Positions 8,957 to 15,699 are shown, counted from the first letter of the stretch. The stretch is DNA of 25,178 bases from Clostridiales bacterium (GCA_004553575.1 SFLA01000016.1:1-25178); one strand, 5' to 3'. Translations and numbers: made by a program. The notes: generated by a model from the letters alone, not told the origin.

Positions 8957-9992
8957 TGCTGTCCTGATCTCCTTCAAATTCTTTGCCTATGTTGTTTACG
9001 AAATACTTAAGCGATGCGATTACCTTTTTATAGTCCATACGCCGCGGACCCATAACGCCTATCGCGCCGACCGTGCGTCCGCCGACCGTTATCGGCTGGA
9101 GAACGATGCCCGCGTCGGACAGCTCTCCGACGCCGCTGTCGTCTCCGAAATAAACGCTCAGGCTCTTGTCATCCTTGCTGTGGCTGAACACCTTTTCCGC
9201 AAAGTCCTTGCGATCCTCGAGCACCGCGATGGCGTCCTTGGCTTTTCCGACGTCGCTGAACTCGGGGTATGACAGCAGCTTGGTCACGCCGTCGATGTGA
9301 ACCTTTTCGGTGTCGGTGGAGTTGAGCATGTCGTAGATCACCCGGAGTATCGCGGCTGCGGTATACGAGTAATCACCGAGTTTTTCCTCGAACTCGAGCA
9401 CGCTCTGAAGCGTTACCTGATCGCTGCAGGCGCCCGACAGGGTTTCGTTGAGCGCGTATGTGATCGATTTGAGCATATCCGCCGTGACTTCCGTCTTCAT
9501 TTTTACGTGGCGGTTGCGGATGCTGCCGTCGGTGCAGATCATTATGAGCAGAAAGCTGTTTTCGTCGATGCGCACAGTCTCGAACCGCTTTGCGGCGCTT
9601 CCCGAAGGGCGTATTACCGCAAATGAAGTGTAGTTGGTCATCTCGCTTATGACGTGGCTTGCCTTCTCCATAAGCTTGCCTATCTCGGATACCTTGGAGC
9701 TGAATACGTCGTTCAGCACCTCGAGCTCCTCGAGAGTAAGCAGGTACTGCTCCATAAGGCTGTTGACATAGGTGCGGTAGCCCTCTGCCGTCGGGACACG
9801 TCCGGACGAGGCGTGCGGCTGGGCGAGATACCCCATTCGCTCGAGCTCGTTCATCTCGTTCCTCACCGTCGCGGAGGAAACGGACAGATCGCTTTTTTCG
9901 GTAAGATACTTGCTTCCCACCGGCTCGCCGGTCTGGATGTAAGAATCTACTACCGATTTAAGTATCTGTTTCTTTCTTGCCGAAAGTTCCAT
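8865..9992 (-). CDS. hrcA: Heat-inducible transcription repressor HrcA
   Basis: Repressor that binds CIRCE elements and loses activity when GroEL is occupied by misfolded proteins. The N-terminal winged helix includes LSARKKQILKSVVDSYIQTG, SVSSATVRNEMNELERMGYL and HASSGRVPTAEGYR. A GAF-like dimerisation core follows, and GAIGVMGPRRMDYKKVI lies near the end of the conserved region. The protein is 375 residues, longer than the usual 340-350, because a Gly/Glu-rich tail of about 30 residues runs across the grpE start. I chose the ATG at 9992, which has GGAGGG 6 nt upstream. It is the first gene of the heat-shock operon and is very likely autoregulated through the CIRCE at 10010. Confidence 0.96.
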   Translation of the reverse strand: MELSARKKQILKSVVDSYIQTGEPVGSKYLTEKSDLSVSSATVRNEMNELERMGYLAQPHASSGRVPTAEGYRTYVNSLMEQYLLTLEELEVLNDVFSSKVSEIGKLMEKASHVISEMTNYTSFAVIRPSGSAAKRFETVRIDENSFLLIMICTDGSIRNRHVKMKTEVTADMLKSITYALNETLSGACSDQVTLQSVLEFEEKLGDYSYTAAAILRVIYDMLNSTDTEKVHIDGVTKLLSYPEFSDVGKAKDAIAVLEDRKDFAEKVFSHSKDDKSLSVYFGDDSGVGELSDAGIVLQPITVGGRTVGAIGVMGPRRMDYKKVIASLKYFVNNIGKEFEGDQDSNGRKETGEEPGESGGTERFGADVAGGNKDS

Positions 9993-10009
9993 TTTTGCCC
10001 TCCGTGTCG

Positions 10010-10036
10010 TTAGCACTTAAACCTTACGAGTGCTAA
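10010..10036 (-). promoter_or_regulatory. CIRCE operator (HrcA binding site)
   Basis: TTAGCACTT (10010-10018), 9 nt, then GAGTGCTAA (10028-10036). This matches the CIRCE consensus of two 9-nt arms around a 9-nt spacer, with one mismatch between the arms. It touches the -10 box and covers the start site of the hrcA promoter, so bound HrcA would block initiation. Confidence 0.96.
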
Positions 10037-10063
10037 TATACCATCTACAGGAGTGTTTGTCAA
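10035..10063 (-). promoter_or_regulatory. Sigma-A promoter of the hrcA-grpE-dnaK-dnaJ operon
   Basis: A perfect TTGACA (10058-10063) lies 17 nt from TATATT (10035-10040) on the minus strand. The CIRCE element begins within the -10 box, which explains heat control of a housekeeping-type promoter. Confidence 0.93.
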
Positions 10064-10144
10064 GGGGGTTGTGAAAAAATACTGCCAAAATTTTATCGCA
10101 GTACAGGCGAAATGGCTGGCAGTATCGACAAATGAGTGCCACGC

Positions 10145-10173
10145 TTGCGTTTTTTGCCGCCGCGGGGTATAAT
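10145..10173 (+). promoter_or_regulatory. Predicted promoter of the MGMT-like gene
   Basis: TTGCGT (10145-10150), 17-nt spacer, then TATAAT (10168-10173). It is about 80 nt from, and divergent to, the hrcA promoter. The leader before the GTG start would be about 13 nt. Confidence 0.75.
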
Positions 10174-10192
10174 AATACGGGAGGCGGGAAGC

Positions 10193-10498
10193 GTGAACAC
10201 CTTTGAAATTATATACGATATTGTAAGAAGAATTCCCCGCGGAAGGGTGATGACCTACGGGCAGATTGCCTGTCTCGCGGGGAATCCGCGCTGGTCGCGG
10301 GTGGTCGGATATGCGCTGCACGTTAATCCGGAGCCCGGAAAGATACCCTGCCACCGGGTGGTAAACCGGCGCGGAGAAGTAGCGGATTCGTTTGCCTTCG
10401 GAGGTCCGGAACGGCAGAGAAAGCTGCTCGAAGACGAGGGCGTGGTCTTTTTGCCGGACGGAAGGGTGGACCTGTCGGTCAGTCTTGTTCACTATTGA
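10193..10498 (+). CDS. Short MGMT-family protein (methylated-DNA-protein cysteine methyltransferase domain only)
   Basis: A 101-residue protein made of the C-terminal alkyltransferase domain alone. It contains the DNA-binding helix segment GRVMTYGQIACLAGNPRWSRVVGYAL and the active-site motif IPCHRVV. The cysteine is present, unlike in true alkyltransferase-like (ATL) proteins, which carry Trp at this position. It lacks the N-terminal domain of full-length Ogt/Ada-C. The FGGPERQRKLLEDEGV tail is typical of the short class. It may repair O6-alkylguanine or flag it for excision repair. The start is GTG at 10193 with GGGAGGCGGG just upstream; an earlier frame extension has no such site. It is monocistronic, with its own promoter and a downstream hairpin. 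Confidence 0.88.
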   Translation: MNTFEIIYDIVRRIPRGRVMTYGQIACLAGNPRWSRVVGYALHVNPEPGKIPCHRVVNRRGEVADSFAFGGPERQRKLLEDEGVVFLPDGRVDLSVSLVHY

Positions 10499-10534
10499 AC
10501 GGTTAGGAAGTCCGGGAACCGCGCAGGTGAAAAC

Positions 10535-10570
10535 AGCAAAAACGCCGGAAGGAGTATCCGGCGTTTTTAT
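10535..10570. terminator. Bidirectional terminator between the MGMT-like gene and the TPQTG surface protein
   Basis: A 12-bp stem pairs AAAAACGCCGGA (10538-10549) with TCCGGCGTTTTT (10557-10568) around a 7-nt loop. Each strand ends in a run of five T residues, so it can stop both converging genes. Confidence 0.92.
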
Positions 10571-10584
10571 ACGTTCCCGCGGCG

Positions 10585-11304
10585 TTACGATTTCAGGCGC
10601 CGCTTTTTTATGATTCCGGCGAAAACAATTCCGGAACAGGTAATAATCATTGCGGATCCGAGCAGTATTGAGATCCATGCCTCGCGGACGGCTCCCGTCT
10701 GAGGGGTGGTGCCGGTCTCGGCATAAACGGTGATTTCGTCAATGAAAATCCAGCCGGCAGTGATTTCTGTGCCGTCATCGGCGGATGCGGAGAGGGGATG
10801 CTGTACGGTGAACCTTACATACCTGCCGGAAACGGCTTTGTCGGGCTTGTACTCCGCAACGCCGGTTTTTACGGTTCCGGAGGCGGCGGGCTCGGTGGTC
10901 TGAACCGTTCCTACCGAGGTATAGATTCCGTCGGCGCTGTCGCTTACCATTATCATTACCGATTCCGGCGCATAAATGCCCGCATCCGGCTCGACGTCAT
11001 AGCTCAGCGCGAAGCCGGTCAGCTCGTCGTAAGTCTTACCCAGATCGACAACGATATCGATTTTACCGCTTTCGTCAAGAGAGGAGCGGTTTATACCTAC
11101 ATAAGCGCCCGACTTATGGTAGGTTTTGTCGGTAAGGGTTGCGGTTGCGCCGTCGGTGAGCTTCTTACCGTCATCGGGATATGCGGCGCTCGGATTCACG
11201 CTCAACGTGTAGGCTTTACCCTCGGACACGGCGCCGCGGTCGGCGGAGGCTCCGATACTTCCGACCAGCAGCATAAGAATGAGGAAAATCGCGATATTCT
11301 TCAT
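10585..11304 (-). CDS. Secreted surface protein with galactose-binding-like domain and TPQTG sorting-type C terminus
   Basis: A 239-residue exported protein of unknown function. It has a signal peptide (1 to about 21, hydrophobic core IAIFLILMLLVGSIG, ending ASA). One beta-rich domain follows (about 22-195) that resembles the discoidin/F5-8C-like domain of the large protein at 21252: both contain GK.YT, LTDG, VDLG, VSGRYV and IF..EI.V in the same order. The C terminus (200-239) is TPQTG, then a hydrophobic helix, then IIKKRR. That is the layout of an LPxTG-like cell-wall sorting signal with Thr in the first position; no sortase gene is in the window. The start is the ATG at 11304 with GGAGAG upstream. 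A TATAAA at 11351-11356 is a possible -10, but its -35 is weak. Confidence 0.8.
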   Translation of the reverse strand: MKNIAIFLILMLLVGSIGASADRGAVSEGKAYTLSVNPSAAYPDDGKKLTDGATATLTDKTYHKSGAYVGINRSSLDESGKIDIVVDLGKTYDELTGFALSYDVEPDAGIYAPESVMIMVSDSADGIYTSVGTVQTTEPAASGTVKTGVAEYKPDKAVSGRYVRFTVQHPLSASADDGTEITAGWIFIDEITVYAETGTTPQTGAVREAWISILLGSAMIITCSGIVFAGIIKKRRLKS

Positions 11305-11432
11305 TAATATACACTCTCCTTCTCCGTAATTATTGACCGCATTTGACATTTTTATACTGTAATGCTAAAATTGCTCAGAACGAAGGCGCGATAATTCTGT
11401 ATGACGAATGAAGCCGCGGGGGTGAAGGTATA

Positions 11433-11786
11433 TTGAGCGTATATTTGTTTGTTTGTGAAACGGCGGAGGATCTGCCCGACACGGGTCTGACGGCTCTGCT
11501 CGGCGAAAGACTTTCTTTCGGGTATGCGGCATATCCTCCCGAGCTTTCCGGGTGCGGCAATGAGTTTTGCGCCGCCGCCGGTTGCAAAGGAATCCCGGAC
11601 GGGTCGCTGTCGGCGAAAGAGAACGGGGAGACAAGGCATGCGTTTGTATGCCGTGTAAGGGATTCGGTGAATGCGCGCCGCAGAGAGCGGGGCTTCTGTG
11701 CGGTGCTGCTTACTCCGGATGCCGCTGCGGCGGTGCTTGAAATGCGAAGTCTTCCGGAAACGGGATATGCCGAGGTGCTTGATTAG
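11433..11786 (+). CDS. Hypothetical protein, unrecognised
   Basis: A reading frame of 117 codons starting at TTG (11433) with a G-rich GGTGAAGG stretch just upstream. The product is Cys-rich (seven or so cysteines), has no signal peptide or membrane helix, and I do not recognise any family. In favour of a real gene: codon use resembles that of neighbouring genes and there is no overlapping gene on the other strand. Against: the weak start, the lack of a clear promoter, and no T-rich terminator in its own direction. It might be a remnant of a longer gene. Confidence 0.4.
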   Translation: MSVYLFVCETAEDLPDTGLTALLGERLSFGYAAYPPELSGCGNEFCAAAGCKGIPDGSLSAKENGETRHAFVCRVRDSVNARRRERGFCAVLLTPDAAAAVLEMRSLPETGYAEVLD

Positions 11787-11866
11787 GTTAACATAATGAC
11801 GGGATACGACTGCGCTCTGTCCGATGCGGAGCCGTATAAAACGGTTGGGCTTGTATATATGTACCG

Positions 11867-11908
11867 ATAAAAAATGCGCCTGCGGCGGAATTAACGCCGG
11901 GGCGCATT
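11867..11908 (-). terminator. Terminator of the DtxR-family regulator gene
   Basis: AATGCGCC (11873-11880) pairs with GGCGCATT (11901-11908), and an inner CGGCG/CGCCG pairing extends the stem. On the minus strand a run of six T residues follows (11869-11874). It lies about 20 nt after the regulator's stop. Confidence 0.82.
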
Positions 11909-11929
11909 GAAGTATGTACGGTATTCCGA

Positions 11930-12319
11930 TTATTTTTGATTATCCGGAGCGGAGAGACCGATTCCGGCGTGCTTTACTATTGCGTCGAAGCTCTCGTCGC
12001 TTATATCGTGCTCAATACGGCAGGCGTCCCCGCGCGCGGTATCCTCGCTCACTCCGAGACGGACAAGAAACTCGGTGAGCAGACGGTGACGGGTATATAT
12101 CCGTTTCGCTATCTCCATGCCGGTATCGGTAAGGGTGATAAGGCTGTCGGAATCCATGGTCACATACCCGCCCTCGCGCAGGCGTTTTACGGCGTAACTG
12201 ACGCTGGGCTTGCTGACGCCGAGCTGAAGGGCGACGTCGAGAGAACGGATATAGCCGTGTTTCTCGCTCAGCATGAGCATTGCTTCGAGGTAATCCTCGG
12301 ATGATCTGTGTATTTTCAT
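11930..12319 (-). CDS. DtxR/MntR-family metal-dependent transcriptional regulator
   Basis: A metal-responsive repressor of 129 residues. It has an N-terminal winged helix (SSEDYLEAMLML, then LGVSKPSVSYAVKRLREGGYV) and a dimerisation/metal domain. Likely metal ligands by family alignment are Asp9, Glu12, His78, Cys100, Glu103 and His104. The ACRIEH motif has Cys where MntR has Glu, as in DtxR, which hints at iron rather than manganese; this is inference. The SH3-like third domain of DtxR is absent, as in MntR. Two ATGs are possible (12331 and 12319). I prefer 12319 because the AAAGG site directly abuts the first. No metal transporter lies next to it. A perfect palindrome at the predicted start site suggests autoregulation. 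Confidence 0.9.
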   Translation of the reverse strand: MKIHRSSEDYLEAMLMLSEKHGYIRSLDVALQLGVSKPSVSYAVKRLREGGYVTMDSDSLITLTDTGMEIAKRIYTRHRLLTEFLVRLGVSEDTARGDACRIEHDISDESFDAIVKHAGIGLSAPDNQK

Positions 12320-12345
12320 CTGTGCAATCATCCTTTCATTATTTG

Positions 12346-12362
12346 CGGTATAACATATACCG
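12346..12362. promoter_or_regulatory. Perfect palindrome, candidate operator of the DtxR-family regulator
   Basis: CGGTATAACATATACCG is a perfect 7-3-7 inverted repeat. It lies immediately downstream of the -10 box, over the expected transcription start, and 15-27 nt before the regulator's start codon. Size and position fit an autoregulatory DtxR-type operator; binding is not shown by the sequence alone. Confidence 0.6.
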
Positions 12363-12363
12363 G

Positions 12364-12392
12364 ATAATATCAGGTCTTCGGGGAATTTCCAA
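12364..12392 (-). promoter_or_regulatory. Predicted promoter of the DtxR-family regulator
   Basis: TTGGAA (12387-12392), 17 nt, then TATTAT (12364-12369) on the minus strand. The palindrome at 12346-12362 starts one base downstream of the -10 box. Confidence 0.75.
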
Positions 12393-12582
12393 CGGTCGCC
12401 GCCGCACAGTCGGAGAACTTCCGGCTCCGTCTGAATCCGACGCGGAGAGCGGATACGGTAATGAGGAATAACCGGAATATGAGCGGACGGCGCCGCCGGA
12501 AGCGTTCCGCAATCCGGCTTGCCGAATGAAACGTTTTCCTTACGGAGATTCCGAATGTGCGGACGGGCTAAGGGACGGGAAT

Positions 12583-12615
12583 CAAAAATCCCGATTGCTT
12601 ACGCATTCGGGATTT
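12583..12615 (-). terminator. Terminator of tRNA-Ser
   Basis: TCGGGATTT (12607-12615) and AAATCCCGA (12586-12594) form a perfect 9-bp stem on the minus strand, ending in a run of T residues (12584-12588). It begins one base after the tRNA CCA end. Confidence 0.88.
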
Positions 12616-12616
12616 G

Positions 12617-12707
12617 TGGCGGAGAAGGTGGGATTCGAACCCACGAACCGTTTTACCGGTTACACGATTTCCAGTCGTGCGCCCTCGACCAACTAGGCGA
12701 CTTCTCC
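12617..12707 (-). tRNA. tRNA-Ser, anticodon GGA
   Basis: A 91-nt class II tRNA read on the minus strand. The acceptor arms GGAGAAG and CTTCTCC pair, the D-arm GCCTAGTTGGTCGAGGGC is normal, and the anticodon arm CACGACTGGAAATCGTG presents GGA. A long variable arm (stem AACCG/CGGTT) is typical of serine tRNAs, and the T-arm carries GGTTCGAATCC. The discriminator is G and the CCA end is encoded. It has its own promoter and terminator, so it is transcribed as a single unit. Confidence 0.97.
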
Positions 12708-12756
12708 ATGGTCGTGATATTTGCCCGAAACCGTACCCGGTATTTCGCGCGGGGGT

Positions 12757-12785
12757 ATTATATCACAACGTTGTTCTGTTGTCAA
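12757..12785 (-). promoter_or_regulatory. Promoter of tRNA-Ser
   Basis: Consensus TTGACA (12780-12785), 17-nt spacer and consensus TATAAT (12757-12762) on the minus strand. The start near 12750 leaves a 5' leader of about 40 nt to be removed by RNase P. Confidence 0.93.
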
Positions 12786-13055
12786 GCACTGTTTTTTGAG
12801 TTCGCAGGGTAAGTTTGTCCGACGGCCGGCGGCAGCCGAACGCTTCCGGCACATGAAATGCAAGGAGCTGAAGCGGAGCGATTGTGAAGTAAAATTCTTC
12901 GGCAGAGTCCGGAACCGCCCCGATCCGCTTATTGAATATGGAAAACAGGAAGAATCGCGGGAAGATTATCAAAACCGGCTGCCGTTTTTCTTCCGCTGCA
13001 GAGCGGAATGGGATCAAAAAGTATACAAAAATGCGTCAATATTCAAAAATAACTA
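12786..13055. other. Gene-free stretch between the tRNA-Ser promoter and the CBM9-like gene promoter
   Basis: Open frames exist on both strands (for example ATG at 12854 to 13083 on the plus strand), but none has a clear ribosome binding site or recognisable product, and that one runs through the downstream promoter. I see no RNA gene. Confidence 0.5.
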
Positions 13056-13084
13056 TTGCATTTTACACAAACAGGCGATATAAT
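13056..13084 (+). promoter_or_regulatory. Promoter of the CBM9-like surface protein gene
   Basis: TTGCAT (13056-13061), 17 nt, then perfect TATAAT (13079-13084). The leader is about 27 nt and carries the AAAGGGAG ribosome binding site. Confidence 0.88.
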
Positions 13085-13117
13085 ATATGTACCATCAATA
13101 TGCAAAGGGAGATACAC

Positions 13118-14644
13118 ATGAAAAAAAGAATACTTGCTTCCGTACTCAGCGCAGCGCTTGTGGTGCTGATGGCGGTTGCGCTTATTCCCGCAACGGCTTC
13201 CGCAGCCAGCGCAAACGCAGCCGTAACCATTCAGTACAATTCCGTCGCCCCCAAGGTTGACGGCGTACTCAACACCGGCGAATACGGCCTTATGAAGGTT
13301 CATTCCGTTGACTACAACAACGATGAGTTCCTGTCCGCTTACGACCAGAACAAGAGCATCCAGGCCGATTTCTACGCCTGCTGGACCGACGAGTCCCTCT
13401 ATATGTGCTGGGTCGTTTACAGTGAGCTTGACGATTATTACGCACCCGACAACGACGGTAACATGTGGGAGCACTGCTGCATTCAGTACATACTCCTTCC
13501 GCACGTTCCCTCTGCCGACGACGTAATAACCGAGGGCAGCTTCTACGGCGACTTCTTTGAAGGCGGCGTATGTATTTACAACAAGACCGAGAGCGTTAAG
13601 TGCAACTGGTCCACCGCCAATGCCCAGGCATCCGGACTTACCGCCGACGACTGGGATTTTGCCGGCAGCATCGACGATTCGGGCGAACAGATCAAGGCTA
13701 TCTATGAGGTAAGAATGCCCTGGAACAAGTCCGGCGTTACCTCTGTCGGCAACGGCACTCAGTTCGGTCTGTCCTATGCGATAGCCGACCAGGAGGACTT
13801 CACCAATGTCGAGCCGAACATGTGCGAGTGGCAGGATGCCATACTCGGCAGCAAGCAGCCCAAGAACTGCGGCGTTATCACTCTCGCCGGAAAGAAGGAT
13901 GAGTCCGGAGCGGACGTTTCCGAGATTATAGAGGTTTCGCAGGTCGCCGGCGGAAACGAGACCAGCAAGGATGACGAGCCCTCATTCGGCAATCTTGACG
14001 AGCTTTTAGCCGCTATTCCCGAGAATGCGACCAAAGCGACAGACGTTCCGTTCAACACCGCCATCACCGCGGGATCCACCACTATAGTGACCGATCCGAC
14101 CGCTATCGGCGATTATGGCGTGAACTGGGCGGGCGGAGCTCTGCTCGCACCGACTTCCGAGGCCGGCGTTTACAAGGTTGTTGAAATATTCACTCCGACC
14201 GGATCCGCTCCCGTATTCAGCTCCGAGATAGGCGAAGGCTACATAGTCCTTGTGCTGCACGGCGATGATTCCGAGTCCAAAGAGTCCGAATCCTGCCTGC
14301 TCAGGGATTCGCTTACCGGTCTCGAGGCAGGCAACCTCGTTCACTTCGTGGGTTACGATTTTGAAACCGCAACCCGTGCCGAAGGATCCGTGGTTTACTG
14401 GGTAGCGGGCGAGATGGCTGACGTCAACGACGTTTCCGAGCCCGAAGAGTCCGAAGTTTCCGAGCCCGAAGAGTCCGAAGTTTCCGAGGAGCCCGATGCT
14501 TCCGCAGCTTCCGAGGATCCGTCTGAGGCAGGCGGTGACGAAAAGGGCGGAAGCCTTGTATGGCTGTGGATCGTCATAGGCGTCGTGGTTGTTGCCGCGG
14601 TCGTGGCGGTTATCGTCCTGATGGGCAAGAAAAAGGCCAAATAA
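13118..14644 (+). CDS. Secreted, membrane-anchored CBM9-like (sugar-binding-type) surface protein
   Basis: A 508-residue protein of unknown function exposed at the cell surface. The signal peptide spans 1 to about 28 (ends ATASA). Residues 32-260 resemble carbohydrate-binding module 9/DOMON-type domains: VAPKVDGVLNTGEYG at the start, then DFYACWTDESLYMCWVV and YEVRMPWN. A second domain (about 288-440) with NWAGGALLAP and EGYIVLVLHGDD is a type I recall next to other clostridial secreted modules; its function is unknown to me. A Ser/Glu/Pro spacer with two perfect 24-bp DNA repeats follows. The protein ends in GGSLVWLWIVIGVVVVAA plus GKKKAK, a transmembrane anchor with a positive inner tail. 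The ATG at 13118 has GGGAG 6 nt upstream. It is monocistronic. Confidence 0.85.
   Translation: MKKRILASVLSAALVVLMAVALIPATASAASANAAVTIQYNSVAPKVDGVLNTGEYGLMKVHSVDYNNDEFLSAYDQNKSIQADFYACWTDESLYMCWVVYSELDDYYAPDNDGNMWEHCCIQYILLPHVPSADDVITEGSFYGDFFEGGVCIYNKTESVKCNWSTANAQASGLTADDWDFAGSIDDSGEQIKAIYEVRMPWNKSGVTSVGNGTQFGLSYAIADQEDFTNVEPNMCEWQDAILGSKQPKNCGVITLAGKKDESGADVSEIIEVSQVAGGNETSKDDEPSFGNLDELLAAIPENATKATDVPFNTAITAGSTTIVTDPTAIGDYGVNWAGGALLAPTSEAGVYKVVEIFTPTGSAPVFSSEIGEGYIVLVLHGDDSESKESESCLLRDSLTGLEAGNLVHFVGYDFETATRAEGSVVYWVAGEMADVNDVSEPEESEVSEPEESEVSEEPDASAASEDPSEAGGDEKGGSLVWLWIVIGVVVVAAVVAVIVLMGKKKAK
14432..14488 (+). repeat. 24-bp tandem repeat encoding the VSEPEESE spacer
   Basis: Two identical 24-bp copies (14432-14455 and 14456-14479) plus 9 bp of a third. 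They encode two VSEPEESE units in the spacer before the membrane anchor. Such in-frame repeats can change number by slippage and so vary how far the domain projects from the cell. Confidence 0.9.
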
Positions 14645-14676
14645 CGGCACCGTAAAATAAGTTCATATATATAATA

Positions 14677-14705
14677 TTGACTTTTCCGTCGGGCATAGCT
14701 ATAAT
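14677..14705 (+). promoter_or_regulatory. Promoter of the galU-tsaD operon, embedded in a hairpin
   Basis: TTGACT (14677-14682), 17 nt, then TATAAT (14700-14705). The spacer and -10 box lie inside the inverted repeat 14686-14716. The transcript would start near 14712, giving a leader of about 100 nt with a further hairpin at 14756-14780 (CGAACCGG with CCGGTTCG). Confidence 0.85.
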
Positions 14706-14724
14706 ATGTCCGACGGTTTCTTTA
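14686..14724 (+). terminator. Terminator of the CBM9-like gene, overlapping the galU promoter
   Basis: CCGTCGGGCATA (14686-14697) pairs with TATGTCCGACGG (14705-14716), a 12-bp stem with one G-U pair and a 7-nt loop, followed by TTTCTTT. It lies about 40 nt after the stop of the upstream gene. Confidence 0.75.
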
Positions 14725-14811
14725 TGCGGCTATAAGCCGGCACTTTTGACGGATGCGAACCGGAACGGTGTACCGGTTCGTACAATGCCGAAACGATATG
14801 AGGAGGACGCC

Positions 14812-15699
14812 ATGAAGATACGTAAAGCCGTTATCCCCGCCGCCGGGCTCGGTACGCGGATGCTGCCGATCTCTAAAAGCGTGCCGAAGGAGATGCTGGC
14901 AATTGTGGACAAGCCCGCCGTACAGTACCTTGTCGAAGAGGCCGTAAACAGCGGGATAACCGATATTCTTATTATATCAAACCGCGGCAAGCAGTCGCTT
15001 GAGAACCATTTTGATTATAACCCTGAGTATGCGGAGAGTCTTATCAGGGCGGGACGTGAGAAGGAGCTCGAAGTCCTTAATTCGGTTACCGAGATGGCGA
15101 AGGTCAGCTTTATAAGGCAGAACAACGCCAGAGGGCTGGGCCACGCCGTATCGCTTGCAAAGTCGTTTGTCGGTAACGAGCCGTTTGCGGTATTGTACGG
15201 CGACGATATTATTTTTTCCGAGGTTCCGGTGGTAAAACAGCTCACCGATGTGTTCGAGTCGTACGGCAAGTCGGTCGCCGGGGTTAAGCATGTCGATGAG
15301 GACAGCATATGCCGCTATTGCTCGCTTAAGGCGGAGGAAGTCGGCGGCGGGGTGTATTACTGCACCGATATGATCGAAAAACCGCGTAGAGAGCAGATTT
15401 TTTCCGATCTGGCAATACTCGGACGGGTGGTGCTTACACCCGAGATCTTCGATATTCTTGCGCGGACCGCTCCCGGGGCGAAGGGCGAGATACAGCTTAC
15501 GGACGCGATGGCGGCTCTGGCGCGCAGTACCGGAATGTACGCGAAGGTTTTTGACGGCGAACGGTTCGACGTAGGGAACAAGCTCAGCTATATCGAAGCG
15601 AACGTATACATGGGTCTAAGACACCCGGAAACCAAGGACGGATTCAGGCAGTTTATTCTCGATACGGCGAGGGAGATCGAAAATGGAAAGACGTTCTAA
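14812..15699 (+). CDS. galU: UTP-glucose-1-phosphate uridylyltransferase
   Basis: Makes UDP-glucose from UTP and glucose-1-phosphate, feeding cell-wall and capsule sugars and glycolipids. The 295-residue protein starts with the nucleotidyltransferase signature AAGLGTRMLPISKSVPKEML (about 9-28). LYGDDI supplies the metal-binding aspartates, DMIEKP follows, and GKGEIQLTD-type residues appear as AKGEIQLTDAM. The ATG at 14812 has a perfect AGGAGG 5 nt upstream; an earlier frame extension runs into the promoter. It is the first gene of an operon with dCMP deaminase, a lipoprotein, rimI and tsaD, and its stop overlaps the next gene by 17 nt. Confidence 0.95.
   Translation: MKIRKAVIPAAGLGTRMLPISKSVPKEMLAIVDKPAVQYLVEEAVNSGITDILIISNRGKQSLENHFDYNPEYAESLIRAGREKELEVLNSVTEMAKVSFIRQNNARGLGHAVSLAKSFVGNEPFAVLYGDDIIFSEVPVVKQLTDVFESYGKSVAGVKHVDEDSICRYCSLKAEEVGGGVYYCTDMIEKPRREQIFSDLAILGRVVLTPEIFDILARTAPGAKGEIQLTDAMAALARSTGMYAKVFDGERFDVGNKLSYIEANVYMGLRHPETKDGFRQFILDTAREIENGKTF

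Noticed and set aside
10193..10498. Naming the MGMT-like protein an alkyltransferase-like (ATL) protein
   Set aside because: ATL proteins have Trp in place of the active-site Cys; here IPCHRVV keeps the Cys.
12854..13083. Plus-strand frame of 76 codons before the CBM9-like gene
   Set aside because: No ribosome binding site, no recognisable family, and it runs through the strong promoter at 13056-13084.
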